From positions 3,841,001 to 3,905,000 of the forward strand of contig NZ_CP116967.1 in NCBI RefSeq assembly GCF_032050975.1: a DNA stretch of 64,000 bases. The letters are read 5' to 3'. This stretch comes from Candidatus Nitrospira allomarina. Its GTDB lineage: Bacteria; Nitrospirota; Nitrospiria; Nitrospirales; UBA8639. A program made the position numbers and the translations under genes. Below, piece after piece: positions 54,640 through 64,000 of this stretch (positions within the stretch are counted from its first letter, which is position 1; the number at the start of each line of letters is the position of its first letter). Under the pieces are notes generated by a model. It saw only the letters and a list, made by a program, of their open reading frames with translations. It searched no databases and was not told the origin of the DNA.

Positions 54640-55310
54640 CCGTCCGACCTCATCATATATCCGCTCCCCCTAACCGTTTGAATTAAACTTCGTTCTCGTC
54701 CTTTATCGATTTTATTTCGCAAGTAGCTAATATACACATCAATCACATTTGTAAACGTATCAAAATCCAAATCCCACACATGTTCCGTAATCATGGACCG
54801 CGTTAACACCCGCCCCGCATTTCGCATTAAATATTCTAAGAGCGCATATTCTTTAGTTGTGAACTCAAGTCGCTGGCCCGCACGAGTCACCTCCCGGGTA
54901 ACAGGATTTAATATCACATCATCCACCTGAAGAATTCCGGTTGGTGCCCCTCCAGCTCGACGAAGGAGCGCTCGAGCTCTGGCGAGCAATTCTTCGATTG
55001 CAAAGGGTTTCGTTAAATAATCGTCAGCCCCCGCATCCAGTCCCTTAACCCGTTGGTCCACTTCTGAACGAGCCGTTAAAATAAGTACCGGAGCTTTGAC
55101 ACCTGCAGCCCGAGCACGTTTAAGCACTTCCAATCCAGGCAATCCCGGCAACATTAAATCCAAAACAATCAAGTCATAATTGACGGCCTGAGCCCAATCC
55201 AACCCTCCTGGTCCATCTGCGCATACATCGACCGCATAACTTTCTTCCTCCAGCGCACGCCGGATAAAGGAAGCCACCTTTGGTTCATCTTCCACGACTA
55301 AAATACGCAT
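54636..55310 (-). CDS. OmpR-family response regulator
   Basis: A 224-residue regulator, partner of the kinase that follows it. The receiver domain begins MRILVVEDEP, and the phosphoacceptor Asp lies in YDLIVLDLMLPG near residue 51. The conserved Lys is in DYLTKPF. The C-terminal winged helix includes TTKEYALLEYLMRN and the recognition helix VIDVYISYLRNKID. The start is placed at ATG 55310, because the preceding 16 codons do not look like a receiver start. It probably controls genes in response to envelope or metal stress. Confidence 0.92.
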   Translation of the reverse strand: MRILVVEDEPKVASFIRRALEEESYAVDVCADGPGGLDWAQAVNYDLIVLDLMLPGLPGLEVLKRARAAGVKAPVLILTARSEVDQRVKGLDAGADDYLTKPFAIEELLARARALLRRAGGAPTGILQVDDVILNPVTREVTRAGQRLEFTTKEYALLEYLMRNAGRVLTRSMITEHVWDLDFDTFTNVIDVYISYLRNKIDKGRERSLIQTVRGSGYMMRSDG

Positions 55311-55389
55311 CTTAGGAAAAGCATACCATCTACATACCCGGACCGAGAAGGGGAACACAAAATGAGTGAATGGAGAATAAAGGATATGG

Positions 55390-55430
55390 CAAAAAAAAAG
55401 GCCCCGTCATAATCCATGACGGGGCCTTAC
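55390..55430 (-). terminator. Rho-independent terminator of rpoD
   Basis: A 13-bp stem (AAGGCCCCGTCAT at 55398-55410 with ATGACGGGGCCTT at 55416-55428) with a five-base loop. On the minus strand it is followed by nine T residues. It lies about 20 bases after the rpoD stop. Confidence 0.93.
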
Positions 55431-55449
55431 CATTTAAAATATACTCAAA

Positions 55450-57279
55450 TTAGAGATGATCTACTAAACTCCGAAGTTTGTGACTGCAACTCGGATGACG
55501 AAGCTTCTTTAGAGCTTTGGCCTCAATCTGGCGAATCCGCTCACGAGTCACGTCAAAATCCTGGCCAATTTCTTCCAATGTATGATCGGTACTATCACCA
55601 ATCCCAAACCGCTTTCGGATCACAGTCTCTTCGCGAGGGGTCAGCACACCCAAGGCATTCGCAATCTGACGTTGCAGATCATACCGGTTTGCCGCATCCA
55701 TGGGAGAGACTGCATTTTTATCTTCAATCAAATCCCCTAACTGGCTATCCTCTTTTTCCCCGATCGGCGTTTCAAGAGAAATGGTTCCCTTGGAAATATC
55801 CAACATCATGCGGACCTTTTCAGGAGTTAAGCCCATCCGTTCGGCAATTTCCTCTGGAGTAGGTTCACGTCCTAATTGTTGCACTAACTGTCTTGCCGTC
55901 CGTGCTAGTTTAGTATTGGCCTCAATCATATGTACCGGAATACGGATGGTACGGGCCTGATCAGCAATAGCACGTGTTACACCCTGGCGGATCCACCACG
56001 TTGCATAGGTGCTAAATTTATATCCACGCTGATACTCAAACTTATCGACAGCCCGCATTAATCCGATATTGCCTTCTTGGATCAAATCGATAAACTGCAA
56101 TCCGCGATTCGTATATTTTCGGGCAATACTGACCACCAAGCGCAAATTAGCCTCGATCAATTGCGCCTTCCCCCGCTTCACTTTTTCCTCAGCTGTCTCA
56201 AGAATAGTCAGAGCAGCCGTAAATTCTTCCATCGGCATACCCAGCACCTCATTCTGAAGGCGCAAGAGGGTAGCCTTCCCCGCTTCAACTTCTTGTTTTA
56301 ATTTTTCAATTTCTTCCGGGGTTAATTGTTGCTTGCGCCTCAGGGAACTTCCCTTTGTGGTAGCACGTGGTTTTTTCCCAATCACCTGAATACCGTCCTG
56401 CCCCGCAAGCCCAAGCCTTTTAGTATGACGTGCAGTCATCATTTCAACTGATCGAATTTCCTGACCAATGTCTTTAACACGTCTTAACATCTGATCTTTA
56501 ACCCGCTGATGCAGATTAAGAGCTTCAATTTGATCCACAAATTGATCGGCCAAAACAATCCGGCGCTTCTCAAGTTGTGCCTTGCTATTTTTCGTTGTTT
56601 GCCCATCCCGATTTTGGGTGTAAAGGGAAAGCAATCCACGCCCAAGCTTTCGAACCGTTGCCAGACTCTCTAGCGTTCGGAATCGGAGTTCCTCATCTTC
56701 CTGTTCACTAGCCATGGCCTCTTCTTCAACTTCCTCATCCTCCAGGGTCTCTTGGAGGAGCACAATATCTCGAACACGGATCTCCTCAAGTTTTAATTGA
56801 TCGTGAAGTGATTCCAGGTAATGGATATTTAGCGGCATGCCGTAGACGGCACACGCCAACTCACGCTTGCCTTCTTCGATGTGTTTCGCAAGTTCAATTT
56901 CGCCTTCACGGGTGAGCAATGGCACTCGCCCCATTTCTTTCAAATATAACCTGACCGGATCATCGATACGAGTAGGTTCACCTGGGGTCAAATCAATATC
57001 AAGGGAAGAATCCGCTTCCTCATCGGAATCATCTGAATCTTCTTGACCCGCGTTCTTTTTTAAAGCTGCCAACTGCGAGGCCGTCCGTTTTGAAGGATCG
57101 ATCACTTGAAGATTGACTTCATGCAACTCACTTAAAATCGTATGTAATTGATCAGAGGTAATCTGATCGGCAGGGAGAATGTGCGTTAGGTCTTTTATGG
57201 TGACATGCCCTTTGGGCTTGCCAATCTCAATTAATCGTTGAATCACCTCCGGCAATGACGCTGTCTTCCCCATTAACAT
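55450..57279 (-). CDS. rpoD: Primary RNA polymerase sigma factor
   Basis: A 609-residue housekeeping sigma factor. Region 1.1 (about 8-75) is followed by an acidic linker ([18 protein letters not shown]), region 1.2 ([21 protein letters not shown], in parts), and a large non-conserved insert. Region 2 has [22 protein letters not shown] (in parts) and [14 protein letters not shown], region 3 [10 protein letters not shown], and region 4 the helix-turn-helix [26 protein letters not shown] precedes the ATG. It ends in a strong terminator. Confidence 0.96.
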   Translation of the reverse strand: MLMGKTASLPEVIQRLIEIGKPKGHVTIKDLTHILPADQITSDQLHTILSELHEVNLQVIDPSKRTASQLAALKKNAGQEDSDDSDEEADSSLDIDLTPGEPTRIDDPVRLYLKEMGRVPLLTREGEIELAKHIEEGKRELACAVYGMPLNIHYLESLHDQLKLEEIRVRDIVLLQETLEDEEVEEEAMASEQEDEELRFRTLESLATVRKLGRGLLSLYTQNRDGQTTKNSKAQLEKRRIVLADQFVDQIEALNLHQRVKDQMLRRVKDIGQEIRSVEMMTARHTKRLGLAGQDGIQVIGKKPRATTKGSSLRRKQQLTPEEIEKLKQEVEAGKATLLRLQNEVLGMPMEEFTAALTILETAEEKVKRGKAQLIEANLRLVVSIARKYTNRGLQFIDLIQEGNIGLMRAVDKFEYQRGYKFSTYATWWIRQGVTRAIADQARTIRIPVHMIEANTKLARTARQLVQQLGREPTPEEIAERMGLTPEKVRMMLDISKGTISLETPIGEKEDSQLGDLIEDKNAVSPMDAANRYDLQRQIANALGVLTPREETVIRKRFGIGDSTDHTLEEIGQDFDVTRERIRQIEAKALKKLRHPSCSHKLRSLVDHL

Positions 57280-57889
57280 AGCTCCTTCAAAATTAAATAG
57301 CTTAACCTAAATCATACCACTTTTAGCCTGAACCAATGGGTAATCCTATCAATAGGATAAACCTATCGCTGTTCTCTCGTCCTTTTTCTTAATGGACCAC
57401 ATTAGAGTGCAGAATGGTGTGCTAGCGTTTATAAAGATTTAGAGAGGAATCGCACTCAGCCTATAGACTTAAGTACGTCATATCCTCTTTGAGGCGAAAC
57501 CAGGAAAAAGACCTATTGTTCAAAAAAATAGAAGGTAAAAATACAAGGCGCAATTTGATAACACTATATAAAAATTTTCCCTATAAAGTAAAGTTAAATT
57601 TTCTAAGTGAAAAAACATAAAACCCTAGCATATTGTACTTATTGCCTTATCTGAAAAATCTATCGAATTTTCCCCCTACAATCATGAATAAATGTCTGTT
57701 TTTATTAAGTTGTTGGATTCTTAGGCTCAGGCAATCGATAGATGGTATTAGCTTACTAAAATGGACAAAATTTGCAGAAACTATCAAGAAAATACTGTTA
57801 TCTCCGACAAGATAACTTAGAACCCTTTTCCCGAATCTAAAAAGTCTCTGAACACAGGAACGAGCTGAAATGGGGAGAACGCCGCAATC
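57280..57889. other. AT-rich divergent upstream region of rpoD and the c-di-GMP gene
   Basis: About 610 bases, AT-rich, between divergent genes. It must hold both promoters. A 60-codon frame at 57633-57815 has no ribosome-binding site and is not supported. I cannot place the promoters reliably. Confidence 0.35.
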
Positions 57890-59572
57890 ATGATTTCACT
57901 TTTGTTGGTTGAAGATAACCCAAAAGAAGCGTTGGTTATTAAAAATATGCTGAAAGAAGGCCTCCAAAACCAATTTACGTTGAAGCATAGTCGTTCTCTC
58001 AGCGACGCTCTCAATCTTATTCAACAAAATCAGTTTCAAGCCATTATTCTGGACTCCCATCTCCCGGACGGCAAATCATTTGAATCCATTCCTCAATTTC
58101 TGCAGTTTTGCCCTGATGCCCCAGTTCTGATTTTAAGCGGGGTGGAGGAAGAAGACCAGGCTATTCAAGCCGTGAAAAGTGGAGTCCAGGACTATTTAAT
58201 CAAAGGCCAGACCAGCAGTTCGACTCTTTGCCGGGCCGTTCGCTATGCCATGGAACGCCAGAGAGCCACCCAACGCATTACCCAGTTGGCTCATTACGAC
58301 CATCTGACAGGACTCGCAAATCGAGGTCTTTTTTATGAACGATTAAATTGTGCGGTGGCTCGCTGTCATCGGAACGATACGGCAATCGCTCTGATGTTTT
58401 TAGATCTGGATCATTTCAAAGACATCAACGACACACTCGGCCATGATTGTGGGGATTCCTTACTCAAAACCGTGGCCGCACGCATCAAAAAATGTATCAG
58501 AGAAATTGACACCGGTGTCCGATTGGGCGGAGATGAATTTGCCGTCCTTTTGGAACAAATTGTGTCGATTGAGGACGTGGCCTCTGTTGCACAACGTATT
58601 CTTCACCTACTGGCTCAACCCGTCATCATCAAACAGCACCAACTGCATGTGACTGGAAGTCTCGGAATCACCATCTACCCTTGGGATAGCGCCAATCCCC
58701 AGGAACTTTTATCTCATGCCGATGCCGCAATGTATCGAGCTAAAGCCCAGGGAGGAAATACCCATCAATTTTACACCGCCGGCATGAAAACAGCTGGCCT
58801 CGATGGCTCCACGCTTGAGATGGAACTCAGTCGAGCTTTGGCCAAAGAGGAATTTCTCCTCCACTATCAACCACAAATGAATCTTCGCACCAAGCAAGTC
58901 ATTGGCATGGAAGCTTTATTGCGTTGGCATCACCCCTACCAAGGCCTCATTGGGCCGAATCAGTTCATTCCTCAAGCGGAGGAAAATGGCATGATCATTC
59001 CCATAGGTGAGTGGGTTTTACGTACAGCCAGCAAACAAGCTAAATACTGGGAAAAGCAGGGATTTCCGGCTCCTCATGTCGCTGTAAACCTCTCAGCCAG
59101 ACAAATTCATCAGGGAAATCTCCCTGCACTCATGCAAGATATCCTCAAGCATTCACATCTAGACCCGGAAAATCTCAAACTGGAATTGACAGAGACGTTT
59201 CTAATTCATGAGACAGAAGGAACCATCCAGACGCTTCGTGAACTCAAGGCAATGGGCATCCACTTGTACATTGATGATTTTGGAGCAGGTTATGCTTCGC
59301 TTCGATACCTGAAGTCATTTCCCATAGACGGCATCAAACTTGACCAAAGCCTCATTCAAAATCTTCCACACAGTCCTAACGATGCCGCTATTGTCATGGC
59401 CGTCATTTCTCTAGCCAAAGCCCTGGGGCTACAAGTCATTGCCGAAGGAGTGGAATCACAAGAACAAGTCGATTTCCTGGAAGAATATGGATGCGATGCG
59501 ATGCAAGGGTATTGGATTGCGCCGCCACTCCCCGCTAATGAAAGCACCCAGCACATGGTGCACATGTCATAA
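57890..59572 (+). CDS. Receiver-GGDEF-EAL protein (c-di-GMP synthesis and/or breakdown)
   Basis: A 560-residue cytoplasmic signalling protein. The N-terminal receiver (1-120) has its phosphoacceptor Asp55 in IILDSHLP. The diguanylate cyclase domain follows (about 135-300) with an intact GGDEF in RLGGDEFAVLL. The phosphodiesterase domain (about 315-555) has EAL in GMEALLRWHHP, the metal-binding DDFGAGYASL and the later Glu in AEGVES. Both catalytic signatures are intact, so it may do either reaction depending on phosphorylation. No dedicated kinase is fused; the hybrid kinase downstream is a candidate partner. Confidence 0.93.
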   Translation: MISLLLVEDNPKEALVIKNMLKEGLQNQFTLKHSRSLSDALNLIQQNQFQAIILDSHLPDGKSFESIPQFLQFCPDAPVLILSGVEEEDQAIQAVKSGVQDYLIKGQTSSSTLCRAVRYAMERQRATQRITQLAHYDHLTGLANRGLFYERLNCAVARCHRNDTAIALMFLDLDHFKDINDTLGHDCGDSLLKTVAARIKKCIREIDTGVRLGGDEFAVLLEQIVSIEDVASVAQRILHLLAQPVIIKQHQLHVTGSLGITIYPWDSANPQELLSHADAAMYRAKAQGGNTHQFYTAGMKTAGLDGSTLEMELSRALAKEEFLLHYQPQMNLRTKQVIGMEALLRWHHPYQGLIGPNQFIPQAEENGMIIPIGEWVLRTASKQAKYWEKQGFPAPHVAVNLSARQIHQGNLPALMQDILKHSHLDPENLKLELTETFLIHETEGTIQTLRELKAMGIHLYIDDFGAGYASLRYLKSFPIDGIKLDQSLIQNLPHSPNDAAIVMAVISLAKALGLQVIAEGVESQEQVDFLEEYGCDAMQGYWIAPPLPANESTQHMVHMS

Positions 59573-59849
59573 GGACAGTCGGCTCACACCTTCTCTCTTT
59601 ATCCTTAAAACTTCGGTCATCCTTTCTCTGATATTCTCACTCTTCACTCTGAATTTCCCAATCGGTTGTTGTCTTTCAAATTGATTCTGAATTCCACTGC
59701 TTCTTGCAGATTTTCCTATCAGCCCTGATTGAAGGCCGACATAAGGAGAGGGGTCTAGGCCCTCTAATACTCATGGCACAGCTCGGCGCCCGTACGGAGC
59801 GCTCAATTTTTTCGTGACCGGGGCAATCCTTATTGGGATCATTCCATCA
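59573..59849. other. Intergenic region after the c-di-GMP gene
   Basis: About 275 bases with no defensible gene. It may hold the decayed 5' part of the kinase remnant that follows. Confidence 0.3.
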
Positions 59850-60049
59850 GTATTATTCAGACGAATCAGCAAAACTTATTTCGAATGTTTGAGCGATTGC
59901 ACGGCCATATAAAATTCGGAGCCGGGAATGGTCCCGGACTCACCATTGTGAAAAAAATCGTCAAACACCCTGACGGAATGGCTTTCCTGGGGATGATTAT
60001 CGTCACCATGCGGCCCTTCTCACCGAACGAATCCGGTTTCGAAGCCTAG
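59850..60049 (+). pseudogene. Remnant of a sensor histidine kinase (ATPase-domain C-terminus)
   Basis: One frame reads ...NLFRMFERLHGH (from 59873), then GNGPGLTIVKKIVKHPDG, then an ordinary tail to a TAG at 60047-60049. This matches the F-box and G2-box region of histidine kinase ATPase domains (IFRxFxRLHG...GxGLxIxKKIVExHxG). The rest of a kinase is missing, the first glycine box is changed, and the start of the frame is not recognisable. It is therefore a decayed gene end, just upstream of an intact hybrid kinase. Confidence 0.65.
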
Positions 60050-60215
60050 AATTAGGCAGTGGCCAACAGTTATATTGTGAAAACTTTTAAAAACGATAAC
60101 CCATTTGAAGGCATGGTAAAGTTATAACAATACCGGTTTACGTTAGGCATTCACTCGAAACTGGGCAAAGAACCCCCACTGAATAACCCGCGGTAATAGA
60201 GGGCCTTGCAATTGA

Positions 60216-62237
60216 TTGACGAATGCATCTTTGCATTCCCTCCCAATCTCAGTTGCTTCACTTACATTCATGGGATTGCCGTCAACCATGCCAAGCCGTG
60301 TTGAAAAACCTCAACTCACCACTCTCCGGATTTTTATCGTCGATGATAGCCCCATTGACCGATCCACCTATACTCGATGGATCCGACGCAAAACCTCATT
60401 TCGCCTCGACATTCAGGAAATGGAAACAGGAACCCAGGCATGGAAAGCCTGCAGGATCTCCCCGCCTCACTGTCTGCTTTTGAATGACCAATTGCCGGAT
60501 ATGACCGGATTAGAATTCCTGGCGAAAATACGGGGAACGCACTCACAGTCGAAAACTCCCATCATTTTTCTCACCGGATACGGTAGTGACGAAATGGCAG
60601 ATCAGGCCATTCGATCCGGCGCACAAAAGTATTTCAACAAAAACACCCTAACGGAAAAATTCCTCTGGCATCATATGGAACAAGCGATCGAGCAGGTCAT
60701 CACCATCCCTCGCATACGCTCTCTTGAACGTCAGGCCAGCATCATTCTGCAATCATCCAGCGATGGAATCCTTGTTGTCGGACATGACGGACTGATCCGG
60801 TATTCCAATCCTGCAGCAGAGCATCTCTTCCAAAGGACATCCGAACAACTCAACGGATCCCCCTTTGGTTTTCCGATCTCCGCAAACCAGACGACGGAAA
60901 TTGGCATCATGGGCGAATCCGGTCAACCGACTCCTGTAGAAATGCGAGTTGTCCCTATTGAGTGGGATGAAGAACCCGCCTATTTGGCCTCACTGAGGGA
61001 TGTGACAGAGCAGCGAAGGGCCGAAGACGAACGACGCCGTCATGAGATCGAACGCCAGTATTCACAAAAACTGGAAAGTCTGGGAGTGCTCGCCGGAGGA
61101 ATCGCTCATGATTTCAATAATCTCCTGATGACTATTGTAGCCCGCTCCGGCCTGGCTCTTCGCGCTCTTCCTTCTGACGCTCCAGCTCGGGAACACTTGG
61201 ACTTCATTGAAAAAGCCGGTCTTCGGGGTGGGGAATTGGCCAATCAAATGTTGGCATTTGCCGGACAAACCCGCTTAAATTTTCAAGTCATCAATCTTCC
61301 AAAACTCCTCGAAGACATGACCCCTTTCCTCCGGGCAACCCTTTCAAAACGACTAACGTTCGAATACGATCTCGCCCCCTTTCTTCCGCCCATTCGAGCC
61401 GATCAAGCTCAATTGCGCCAAATCATCATGAATATTGTGATAAACGCATCAGAAGCCTATGGAGAAGGAGATGGCGTCGTTACCATCCGTACATTTGAAT
61501 GGGAACCTACAATAGAAAATTTTCAGAGTTGGTATGTGATTGGAGAGCTCCCGGATAACCGCAGCGTTGCCCTGACCATTCAGGACACTGGATGCGGAAT
61601 GGCCTCGGAGACAATCCCGAAAATATTTGACCCGTTTTTTTCGACCAAACTTCCTGGACGCGGGCTTGGACTCGCAGCCCTTCTTGGACTCGCTCAGGCC
61701 CATGCCGCCACCATTGCCGTCCGAAGTCAACCAGATGTCGGTACAGAATTTACGTTACTGTTTCCCGCCACCACGCCCCATCCTTCAACAAAGAAAGGAC
61801 CGGTCTTCTCAATTCCCACTCAGGAGGCCTCACTTCCCAAACAATCCATGGTGTTGGTGGTTGATGACGAAGAAGACGTTCGGGTGGCCTGTTCGATGAT
61901 CTTTGAAGAAATGGGATTGCAAACATTAGTCGCCTCTGATGGACAAATCGGCATTCAGGTCTTCGAGCAACATCAACACGAAATTATGGTCGTGCTCTTA
62001 GACCTCACGATGCCGAACATGGACGGGCGACAATTCCTCGAACACATCCAAAGGCTTAATGCGACCATTCCGGTTATTTTGTCCAGTGGATATTCCGAGG
62101 AAGAAGCGATGAAAAGATTTCTCAACCCGGACATGGCAGCGTTCATTCAAAAACCCTATCAAGTGGAAACACTCATCGCCAAAGTCGAAGAGATCAGGCA
62201 GAGACAAACGACGTCCTCCAATAAACCTGGTCTGTAG
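60216..62237 (+). CDS. Hybrid sensor histidine kinase: receiver-PAS-kinase-receiver
   Basis: A soluble protein of up to 673 residues. The N-terminal receiver (about 37-155) has the acidic pair Asp43-Asp44, but the phosphoacceptor position is Asn90 in CLLLNDQLPDMTG, so it may not be phosphorylated normally. A PAS domain follows (about 170-285), then the kinase: phosphoacceptor His in GGIAHDFNNLL near 298 and ATPase boxes DTGCGM and GRGLGLAALLG. The C-terminal receiver has an intact Asp in VVLLDLTMPNMDG. The start is uncertain: TTG 60216 is used here, but ATG 60270 or 60288 is possible. Confidence 0.88.
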   Translation: MTNASLHSLPISVASLTFMGLPSTMPSRVEKPQLTTLRIFIVDDSPIDRSTYTRWIRRKTSFRLDIQEMETGTQAWKACRISPPHCLLLNDQLPDMTGLEFLAKIRGTHSQSKTPIIFLTGYGSDEMADQAIRSGAQKYFNKNTLTEKFLWHHMEQAIEQVITIPRIRSLERQASIILQSSSDGILVVGHDGLIRYSNPAAEHLFQRTSEQLNGSPFGFPISANQTTEIGIMGESGQPTPVEMRVVPIEWDEEPAYLASLRDVTEQRRAEDERRRHEIERQYSQKLESLGVLAGGIAHDFNNLLMTIVARSGLALRALPSDAPAREHLDFIEKAGLRGGELANQMLAFAGQTRLNFQVINLPKLLEDMTPFLRATLSKRLTFEYDLAPFLPPIRADQAQLRQIIMNIVINASEAYGEGDGVVTIRTFEWEPTIENFQSWYVIGELPDNRSVALTIQDTGCGMASETIPKIFDPFFSTKLPGRGLGLAALLGLAQAHAATIAVRSQPDVGTEFTLLFPATTPHPSTKKGPVFSIPTQEASLPKQSMVLVVDDEEDVRVACSMIFEEMGLQTLVASDGQIGIQVFEQHQHEIMVVLLDLTMPNMDGRQFLEHIQRLNATIPVILSSGYSEEEAMKRFLNPDMAAFIQKPYQVETLIAKVEEIRQRQTTSSNKPGL

Positions 62238-62457
62238 GAAGGCCCCCCTCCATGCTCCACCATCTTCCAGCTCGCATGGCTGCGGAAAAAGACAGTCACT
62301 ACACAGCCACAAATAATGCCAGTCGATCCCGAAGGACACGGCACACAGACCGTCCGGCAACTGCCTTTTCTCCTTGAGACCGTTCATGCTACATACTTCT
62401 ACCCGAAATTCGACCATGTAAATTTGCTCAATTCATCTATCAGAACAAGGCTTTCAC

Positions 62458-63843
62458 ATGACCTATTCTCATGACCTCATCATTATTGGAGGGGGCTCGG
62501 CAGGCTATGCGGCCGCTCGCACCGCTCAAGCTCAAGGAGCCGATGTCGGCATTGTCGATCAGGGTCCGTTGGGTGGCCTCTGCATCTTAAGAGGATGCAT
62601 GCCCACCAAAGCCATTCTCCGCTCCTCCGATCTCGCGGCACTCATCCGCCGTGCACCGGAATTCGGGCTTCACTCAACGAACCTTCAAGTGAGCCTCGCA
62701 GCCATTATTGATCGAAAAAATCGGTTAATCAAGGAATTTGCTGAAGATCGCATTCAAGCCCTCAAGCATCCGCGATTTACCCTTTACCAGGAACATGCCC
62801 ATTTTGTTTCGCCAACGATCATTCAGGCCGGTCACCAGCGGCTATCCGCAAAGGCCTATATCATCGCGACGGGGTCTGTGATCTCACACATCCCCATTCC
62901 AGGATTAGAAGAAGCCGGATACCTCACCAGCGATGAGGTATTAGAGCTTGATACCATGCCTGAATCCATGATCGTCCTGGGAGGAGGGCCGGTCGCGTTG
63001 GAACTCGCTCAATTTTTTTCTCGCATTGGCGTTAACGTCACGCTGATTCAACGAAGCGGCCACATTCTCTCGGACTCGGACGAAGATCTGGTTCGGCCAG
63101 TTGAAGCACACCTTCGGGCTGAAGGAATGACCGTCTACACCAATACACGCCTCCAACATATCAGCACTTCCGGCGGAACGAAGACCGTCCACTTTCTGCA
63201 TCAAGGCCAACCACAGCAAGTCAGCGCTACGACAATCCTCCAGGCCCTCGGCCGCCGCCCAAATATCGACGGCCTTAATTTGGAGGCAGCGCAAGTCGCC
63301 CATCAAACGAATGCCATTTTCGTCAACAAGGACATGAGAACATCTCAACCACAGATTTTTGCCGTGGGAGATGTCAACGGCGGGTATGAAATCGTCCATA
63401 TTGCCATCGAAGAGGGCGAAATCGCCGGATGGAATGCCGTTCATCCCAATCTCCCTCCTAAACATTTTGATTCCCGCCTCAAAACCCAGGTCGTCTTTAC
63501 TGATCCCCAGTTGGCCAGCGTGGGACTGTCCGAGCGGGAATGCCTGGACCGTCAACTCCCCTATCTTGTCGCTTCTTACCCCTTTAACGACCATGGAAAG
63601 TCTCTCTGTCTGGGCGAAACGTATGGACACGTGAAAGTGCTCTGTCATCCTGAGTCTGGTGAGATTCTCGGTGGACACATCGTTGGACCGGAGGCTTCAG
63701 AACTTATTCATGAATTGATTGCCATCATGCACTTTCATGGGACAGTCCACGATCTTCTCCGCATTCCCCATTACCATCCAACCCTAGCTGAAATTCTCAC
63801 CTATCCTGCTGAGGAACTCGTCGGAAAATTACCCTCCGTCTAG
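62458..63843 (+). CDS. FAD-dependent pyridine nucleotide-disulfide oxidoreductase (Lpd/MerA-like)
   Basis: A 461-residue class I flavoprotein disulfide reductase. FAD binds at IIGGGSAGYAA (9-19), and the redox-active pair is Cys42 and Cys47 in CILRGC. NAD(P) binds near 175 (VLGGGPVALELAQFFSRIG in parts), and the second FAD motif is IFAVGDV near 300. The catalytic His-Glu of the dimer interface is in HYHPTLAEIL. These features fit dihydrolipoamide dehydrogenase or mercuric-reductase-type enzymes; no lipoyl or MerA metal-binding domain is fused, and no 2-oxoacid dehydrogenase genes are adjacent. The true substrate is open. Confidence 0.88.
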   Translation: MTYSHDLIIIGGGSAGYAAARTAQAQGADVGIVDQGPLGGLCILRGCMPTKAILRSSDLAALIRRAPEFGLHSTNLQVSLAAIIDRKNRLIKEFAEDRIQALKHPRFTLYQEHAHFVSPTIIQAGHQRLSAKAYIIATGSVISHIPIPGLEEAGYLTSDEVLELDTMPESMIVLGGGPVALELAQFFSRIGVNVTLIQRSGHILSDSDEDLVRPVEAHLRAEGMTVYTNTRLQHISTSGGTKTVHFLHQGQPQQVSATTILQALGRRPNIDGLNLEAAQVAHQTNAIFVNKDMRTSQPQIFAVGDVNGGYEIVHIAIEEGEIAGWNAVHPNLPPKHFDSRLKTQVVFTDPQLASVGLSERECLDRQLPYLVASYPFNDHGKSLCLGETYGHVKVLCHPESGEILGGHIVGPEASELIHELIAIMHFHGTVHDLLRIPHYHPTLAEILTYPAEELVGKLPSV

Positions 63844-64000
63844 GATGACCATGCACACTTAAAAGAAGCCCTATGTCGGGATGACTCGAACAGTGGTTAC
63901 AAAGAGAAAGGAATCGCTTTCTTCACTATTCGAATCTTTCTCGTAACAAATGCCCCTGAAGCGCGACTACAGCTCAATATCGCCGAAGACGCCGCTGGAT
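63844..64000. other. Window end, no gene seen
   Basis: About 157 bases after the flavoprotein gene. I see no start codon with a ribosome-binding site and no clear terminator before the window ends. Confidence 0.3.

Noticed and set aside
62941-63678. 245-codon minus-strand frame inside the flavoprotein gene
   Set aside because: Antisense shadow of an intact disulfide reductase.
1-64000. CRISPR arrays, prophage, insertion sequences, rRNA genes
   Set aside because: No regularly spaced short repeats, phage structural genes, transposase motifs or rRNA sequence were seen on either strand.

Overview
The window looks like chromosomal sequence of a Nitrospira-type bacterium (phylum Nitrospirota). 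This is inferred from the gene set and protein style rather than from a search. A cyanase and an NnrS protein sit beside Gram-negative envelope genes (LpxD, a Pal/OmpA lipoprotein), two sigma-70 factors, several two-component and c-di-GMP proteins, and many small Nitrospira-like exported proteins of unknown role. I see no transposase, integrase, phage module or CRISPR array.

Layout. 0.5-3.6 kb: phosphoglucomutase and an alkaline-phosphatase-superfamily hydrolase. 3.6-8.7 kb: a repeat-rich accessory stretch with nnrS and two unrelated SAM methyltransferases; the first methyltransferase is flanked by two direct copies of a hairpin-bearing repeat. 8.9-13.3 kb: two membrane or exported proteins of unknown function, a DUF2784 protein and cyanase. 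13.7-16.5 kb: a tightly coupled fabF / acyl carrier protein / lpxD operon. 16.5-20 kb (minus strand): a small membrane protein, yacG, an ABC exporter and peptide deformylase. 20-24.9 kb (minus): a HEAT-repeat protein and a complete potABCD-like polyamine uptake operon. 25.2-28 kb: three stand-alone STAS-domain proteins with a 26-residue membrane peptide and a small CxxC protein between them. 28.6-32.5 kb: tRNA-Leu(UAA), a Pal/OmpA lipoprotein, a nucleotide-sugar epimerase, a ClpS-like protein and a Lys-rich protein.

33-40.8 kb: a dienelactone-hydrolase-like protein that has lost its catalytic residues, two exported unknowns, bifunctional PutA, an SDR enzyme and bioD. 40.8-44.4 kb (minus): the housekeeping cluster aroQ-efp-accB-accC-thiE. 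44.6-51.5 kb (minus): a DUF2779 double-nuclease protein, hemW, a ferredoxin-NADP-reductase-like flavoprotein, oligopeptidase B and arfB; an AT-rich gap with DnaA-box-like sites lies before hemW. 51.7-57.3 kb (minus): an alternative sigma-70 factor, a histidine kinase/response regulator pair and rpoD. 57.9-63.8 kb (plus): a REC-GGDEF-EAL protein, the decayed end of a histidine kinase, a REC-PAS-kinase-REC hybrid kinase, and an Lpd/MerA-type flavoprotein disulfide reductase.

The links between genes are mostly ordinary operons: AccB and AccC form acetyl-CoA carboxylase subunits, FabF/ACP/LpxD belong to acyl-chain and lipid A synthesis, and PotA-D form one transporter. The least explained parts are the covarying repeat pair around the methyltransferase, the STAS/small-protein island, the dedicated ACP with a basic tail, the pseudo-hydrolase and the altered ClpS-like protein. 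No single locus amounts to a demonstrable new system.
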